Shown: piece after piece, positions 6,272 through 8,454 of the stretch
How positions within the stretch are numbered: position 1 is the first letter of the stretch
Layout: the number at the start of each line of letters is the position of its first letter
Source of the DNA: Gallionella sp.
GTDB lineage: Bacteria > Pseudomonadota > Gammaproteobacteria > Burkholderiales > Gallionellaceae
Length of the DNA: 8,454 bases
Direction: 5' to 3'
Assembly: GCA_029850565.1 (NCBI GenBank)
Contig: JARCRR010000220.1
Span: 1 to 8,454 of the forward strand
Translations under genes and position numbers: made by a program
The notes under the pieces: generated by a model
Told to the model about the DNA's origin: nothing
What the model saw: the letters and a program-made list of their open reading frames with translations, nothing else
Database searches by the model: none

Positions 6272-8053
6272 ATGCGCTCACACTCTTCTCATTCTTCATC
6301 AGTTCCGACCCGTACCGACTGGCGCGTGATCCGCAGCCTGTTGCCGTATCTGCTCGAATTCAAATGGCGCGTCACTTTCGTCGTGCTGTTGCTGATCGCC
6401 TCCAAGCTGGCGAACGTGGTCGTGCCGCTGGCACTCAAAGAGATCGTCGACGCGATGAGCAAGCCGCAGGCGATGCTGGTCATCCCGATGTTCCTCATCA
6501 TCGGCTACGGTTTGCTGCGTTTGTTCAGCACTTTGTTCGGCGAGTTGCGCGATGCGTTGTTCGCCAAGGTCACGCAACGCGCCATCCGCCGGGTGGCGAT
6601 TCAAGTGTTCGAACATCTGCACAGTCTGAGCCTGCGCTTTCATCTGGAGCGTCAGACGGGCGGGGTGTCGCGTGACATCGAGCGCGGGACGCGCGGCATC
6701 AGCTTCCTGCTCACCTTTTTGCTGTTCAACATCCTGCCGACCTTGCTGGAGATCGGGCTGGTGGCGGCGATCCTGTTCGTCAAATACAACCCGTGGTTCG
6801 CCATCATCACCTTTGCCACGCTGGTGCTCTATATCGCCTTCACGTTGACCATCACCGAGTGGCGCATGGTGTTCCGCCGCACCATGAACGACAAGGACTC
6901 CAAAGCGAATACGCGCGCCATCGACAGTCTCATCAATTACGAGACCGTGAAATATTTTGGCAACGAAAAGTACGAGGTAGCGCGCTACGACGAACAGATG
7001 AAGGATTGGGAATTTTCCGCGGTGAAAAACCAGACCTCGCTGGCGGCGCTCAACGCGGGACAGAGCATCATCATCGCGGTCGGTGTGACCTTGCTCATGC
7101 TGTTGGCGGCGGACGAAGTGGTGAAGGGCAGCATGACGGTCGGCGATCTGGTGCTGGTCAACGTATTCATGCTGCAACTCTACATGCCGCTGCATTTCTT
7201 GGGCTTCGTCTATCGCGAGATCAAGAACGCGCTGGCGGATATGGAGAAGATGTTCCGCTTGTTGGATGCGAACCGCGAGATCGAAGATGCTAAAGATGCG
7301 CCGTCTCTCCAGTTGGATAAGGCGATGGTTCGCTTCCAGGGGGTGGATTTCTCTTACGACCCCATGCGACAAATATTGCACGGTGTCGATTTCGACATCC
7401 CCAGCGGACATACGCTGGCAGTCGTCGGTGCAAGCGGGGCAGGGAAGTCGACCTTGTCGCGCCTGCTGTTCCGTTTTTATGATGTGGATTCGGGTTGCAT
7501 CTCAGTCGACGGTCAGGATATTCGCAACGTGACACAGAGCAGTCTGCGCGCAAGCATCGGAATTGTGCCGCAGGACACCGTGTTGTTCAACGACACCATC
7601 TATTACAACATCGCTTACGGCAATCCGAAGGCGACGCGCGAAGAAGTATTGCGCGCAGCGCAATCGGCACATATCCATCAATTCATCGAATCGCTCCCGC
7701 AGGGGTACGAGACCATGGTGGGCGAACGCGGCTTGAAACTCTCCGGTGGCGAGAAACAACGCGTGGCCATCGCGCGTGCCGTCTTGAAGAACCCCGCCAT
7801 CCTCATCTTCGACGAGGCCACTTCCGCCTTGGATTCCAAGTCGGAGAAAGCCATCCAAGACGAGTTGCGCAGCATCGCACAGAATCGTACCACCCTTGTC
7901 ATCGCGCACCGGCTGTCCACCGTGGTGGATGCGCATCAGATACTGGTGATGGACAAAGGTCGTATCATCGAGCGCGGTACGCATCGCGAATTGTTAGCGT
8001 TGCAAGGTGCGTATGCACAGATGTGGGCGTTGCAACAGCAGGAAGAGGATTAG
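6272..8053 (+). CDS. ABC exporter, Atm1/ABCB7 family (AtmA-like), fused permease and ATPase
   Basis: A complete 593-residue half-transporter that would work as a homodimer in the inner membrane. The N-terminal half has about six hydrophobic segments (first near residues 32-55, last near 290-315). The family-typical VSRDIERGTRGISFLL and NYETVKYFGNE (residues 222-232) place it in the Atm1/ABCB7 branch rather than MsbA. The C-terminal ATPase has every motif: Walker A GASGAGKST (386-394), signature LSGGE (490-494), Walker B with Asp514-Glu515, and the switch His546 (IAHRLST). Atm1 proteins export glutathione-linked compounds: mitochondrial ones serve iron-sulfur assembly and bacterial ones have been linked to heavy-metal tolerance, so either use is possible. 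The start ATG has no clear Shine-Dalgarno. It follows clsB by 44 bases and may be partly co-transcribed with it. Confidence 0.92.
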   Translation: MRSHSSHSSSVPTRTDWRVIRSLLPYLLEFKWRVTFVVLLLIASKLANVVVPLALKEIVDAMSKPQAMLVIPMFLIIGYGLLRLFSTLFGELRDALFAKVTQRAIRRVAIQVFEHLHSLSLRFHLERQTGGVSRDIERGTRGISFLLTFLLFNILPTLLEIGLVAAILFVKYNPWFAIITFATLVLYIAFTLTITEWRMVFRRTMNDKDSKANTRAIDSLINYETVKYFGNEKYEVARYDEQMKDWEFSAVKNQTSLAALNAGQSIIIAVGVTLLMLLAADEVVKGSMTVGDLVLVNVFMLQLYMPLHFLGFVYREIKNALADMEKMFRLLDANREIEDAKDAPSLQLDKAMVRFQGVDFSYDPMRQILHGVDFDIPSGHTLAVVGASGAGKSTLSRLLFRFYDVDSGCISVDGQDIRNVTQSSLRASIGIVPQDTVLFNDTIYYNIAYGNPKATREEVLRAAQSAHIHQFIESLPQGYETMVGERGLKLSGGEKQRVAIARAVLKNPAILIFDEATSALDSKSEKAIQDELRSIAQNRTTLVIAHRLSTVVDAHQILVMDKGRIIERGTHRELLALQGAYAQMWALQQQEED

Positions 8054-8062
8054 CGATTTTGC

Positions 8063-8075
8063 AACAATCATTGTT
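8063..8075. promoter_or_regulatory. 13-base perfect palindrome, possible operator before the PbpG gene
   Basis: AACAAT-C-ATTGTT is a perfect six-base inverted repeat around one central base. It lies ten bases after the ABC exporter stop and overlaps the candidate -35 hexamer (8071-8076) of the peptidase gene, a position suited to a repressor site. It resembles a Fur box only in its AAT-N-ATT centre and is too divergent in the outer bases to be called one. Confidence 0.35.
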
Positions 8076-8100
8076 TATTTTGGGTTTTTTGGGTTATCCT
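8071..8100 (+). promoter_or_regulatory. Candidate sigma70 promoter of the S11 peptidase gene
   Basis: A TTGTTT hexamer (8071-8076) and a TATCCT hexamer (8095-8100) are separated by 18 bases. Each matches consensus only moderately (three and four of six). The spacer is a T/G-only run in which TTTTGGG occurs twice, nine bases apart. The 81-base gap and the change of function from the exporter favour a separate promoter here. Confidence 0.35.
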
Positions 8101-8103
8101 CTG

Positions 8104-8116
8104 TGCCGTTCCGGCA
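8104..8116 (+). other. Small hairpin in the peptidase leader
   Basis: TGCCG (8104-8108) and CGGCA (8112-8116) form a five-base-pair, GC-rich stem with a three-base TTC loop, nine bases before the AGGAG ribosome binding site (8125-8129). No T-run follows, so it is not a terminator. It would sit in the mRNA leader if transcription starts near 8107 or upstream; otherwise it would be partly excluded. Confidence 0.25.
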
Positions 8117-8134
8117 ATACGGACAGGAGAATCC

Positions 8135-8454
8135 ATGCGTAATACTATTTTTGCAATGATGCTGTTGGGCTATGCGCTGATCGCGCAAGCTGCGGACCAT
8201 CAACAGGTCGCATCGTTGGCGCAGGGCGATCAGTATGCTTCTTTCAGAAACACTCCCGCTCCCAGATTGGGTTCCGCCATCGCGCTGATCTACGACGAGC
8301 AGACACAACGCCCTATATTCACCAAGAACGCCGACAATGTCGTGCCCATCGCGTCGATCACCAAACTGATGACTGCGATGGTGGTGCTGGATGCAAAACT
8401 TCCTTTGGATGAGCAGATCACTATCAGTTCGCTGGATCGCGACCGCTTCAAGGG
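8135..8454 (+). CDS. pbpG: D-alanyl-D-alanine endopeptidase, PbpG-like, peptidase family S11 (5' part)
   Basis: The first 106 codons are present; the frame is open at the window end. A hydrophobic N-terminus (residues 4-17) ending in AQA, with likely cleavage after Ala19, marks a signal peptide for the periplasm. After a linker comes GSAIALIYDEQTQRPIFTKNAD, then the catalytic SxxK motif as PIASITKLMTAMVVLDA, with nucleophile Ser74 and Lys77. These identify a penicillin-binding S11 peptidase. The LDEQITIS...DRDRFKG run at the end is typical of PbpG (PBP7), which cuts DD-crosslinks in peptidoglycan, rather than the DacA carboxypeptidases; the later SxN and KTG motifs lie beyond the window. The ATG at 8135 is set by AGGAG (8125-8129) five bases upstream and by the signal peptide. 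Confidence 0.9.
   Translation, partial: MRNTIFAMMLLGYALIAQAADHQQVASLAQGDQYASFRNTPAPRLGSAIALIYDEQTQRPIFTKNADNVVPIASITKLMTAMVVLDAKLPLDEQITISSLDRDRFK

Noticed and set aside
6299..7411. A 370-codon open frame on the minus strand
   Set aside because: It lies wholly antisense to the Atm1-type exporter, is rich in Gln, His, Arg and Asp as expected of a shadow frame, and matches no family.
8063..8075. A Fur box
   Set aside because: Only the central AATNATT agrees with the Fur consensus; the outer positions mostly differ, so it was kept only as an unassigned palindrome.

Overview
The window is an ordinary-looking stretch of bacterial chromosome with nine protein-coding genes, all on the + strand. 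Two are cut by the window edges. Most of the DNA is moderately GC-rich (about 58-67% in lines counted by hand). The mix of genes suggests a betaproteobacterium, possibly of the Nitrosomonadales/Gallionellaceae type: a betaproteobacterial-style PilZ-like protein, an Atm1/ABCB7-type exporter, a YbhP-ClsB pair and a PbpG-like endopeptidase. This taxonomic guess rests on remembered family resemblance, not on a search.

Layout. (1) Positions 2-858: the 3' end of an AlkZ-like (HTH_42) winged-helix protein, overlapped by four bases (ATGA) by a DUF6157 gene. (2) 933-2540: a large, poorly characterised protein with a degenerate PilZ-like C-terminal region. (3) 2644-3152: two very small genes joined by a TAATG overlap, a stand-alone TfoX C-terminal-domain protein and a stand-alone YdeI/OmdA-domain protein. 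(4) About 3153-4335: a block clearly poorer in GC. It carries an alpha/beta hydrolase of the RdmC-like esterase type, and a spacer in front of it with an imperfect inverted repeat and two tiny possible ORFs. (5) 4336-6227: an EEP-family phosphodiesterase and a cardiolipin synthase with two HKD motifs, overlapping by ATGA, in the same order as E. coli ybhP-clsB. (6) 6272-8053: a complete half-size ABC exporter of the Atm1 family. (7) 8135 to the end: the start of a secreted S11 D-alanyl-D-alanine peptidase with its SxxK motif.

Genes 4336-8454 share a cell-envelope theme (phospholipid synthesis, membrane export, peptidoglycan processing). Only the phosphodiesterase and cardiolipin synthase are clearly coupled; the ABC exporter and the peptidase each have their own plausible promoter signals. 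I found no tRNA, rRNA, CRISPR array, transposase, phage gene or convincing rho-independent terminator. I see no strong candidate for an undescribed multi-gene system. The least explained parts are the PilZ-like protein at 933-2540 and the low-GC block with its structured spacer.
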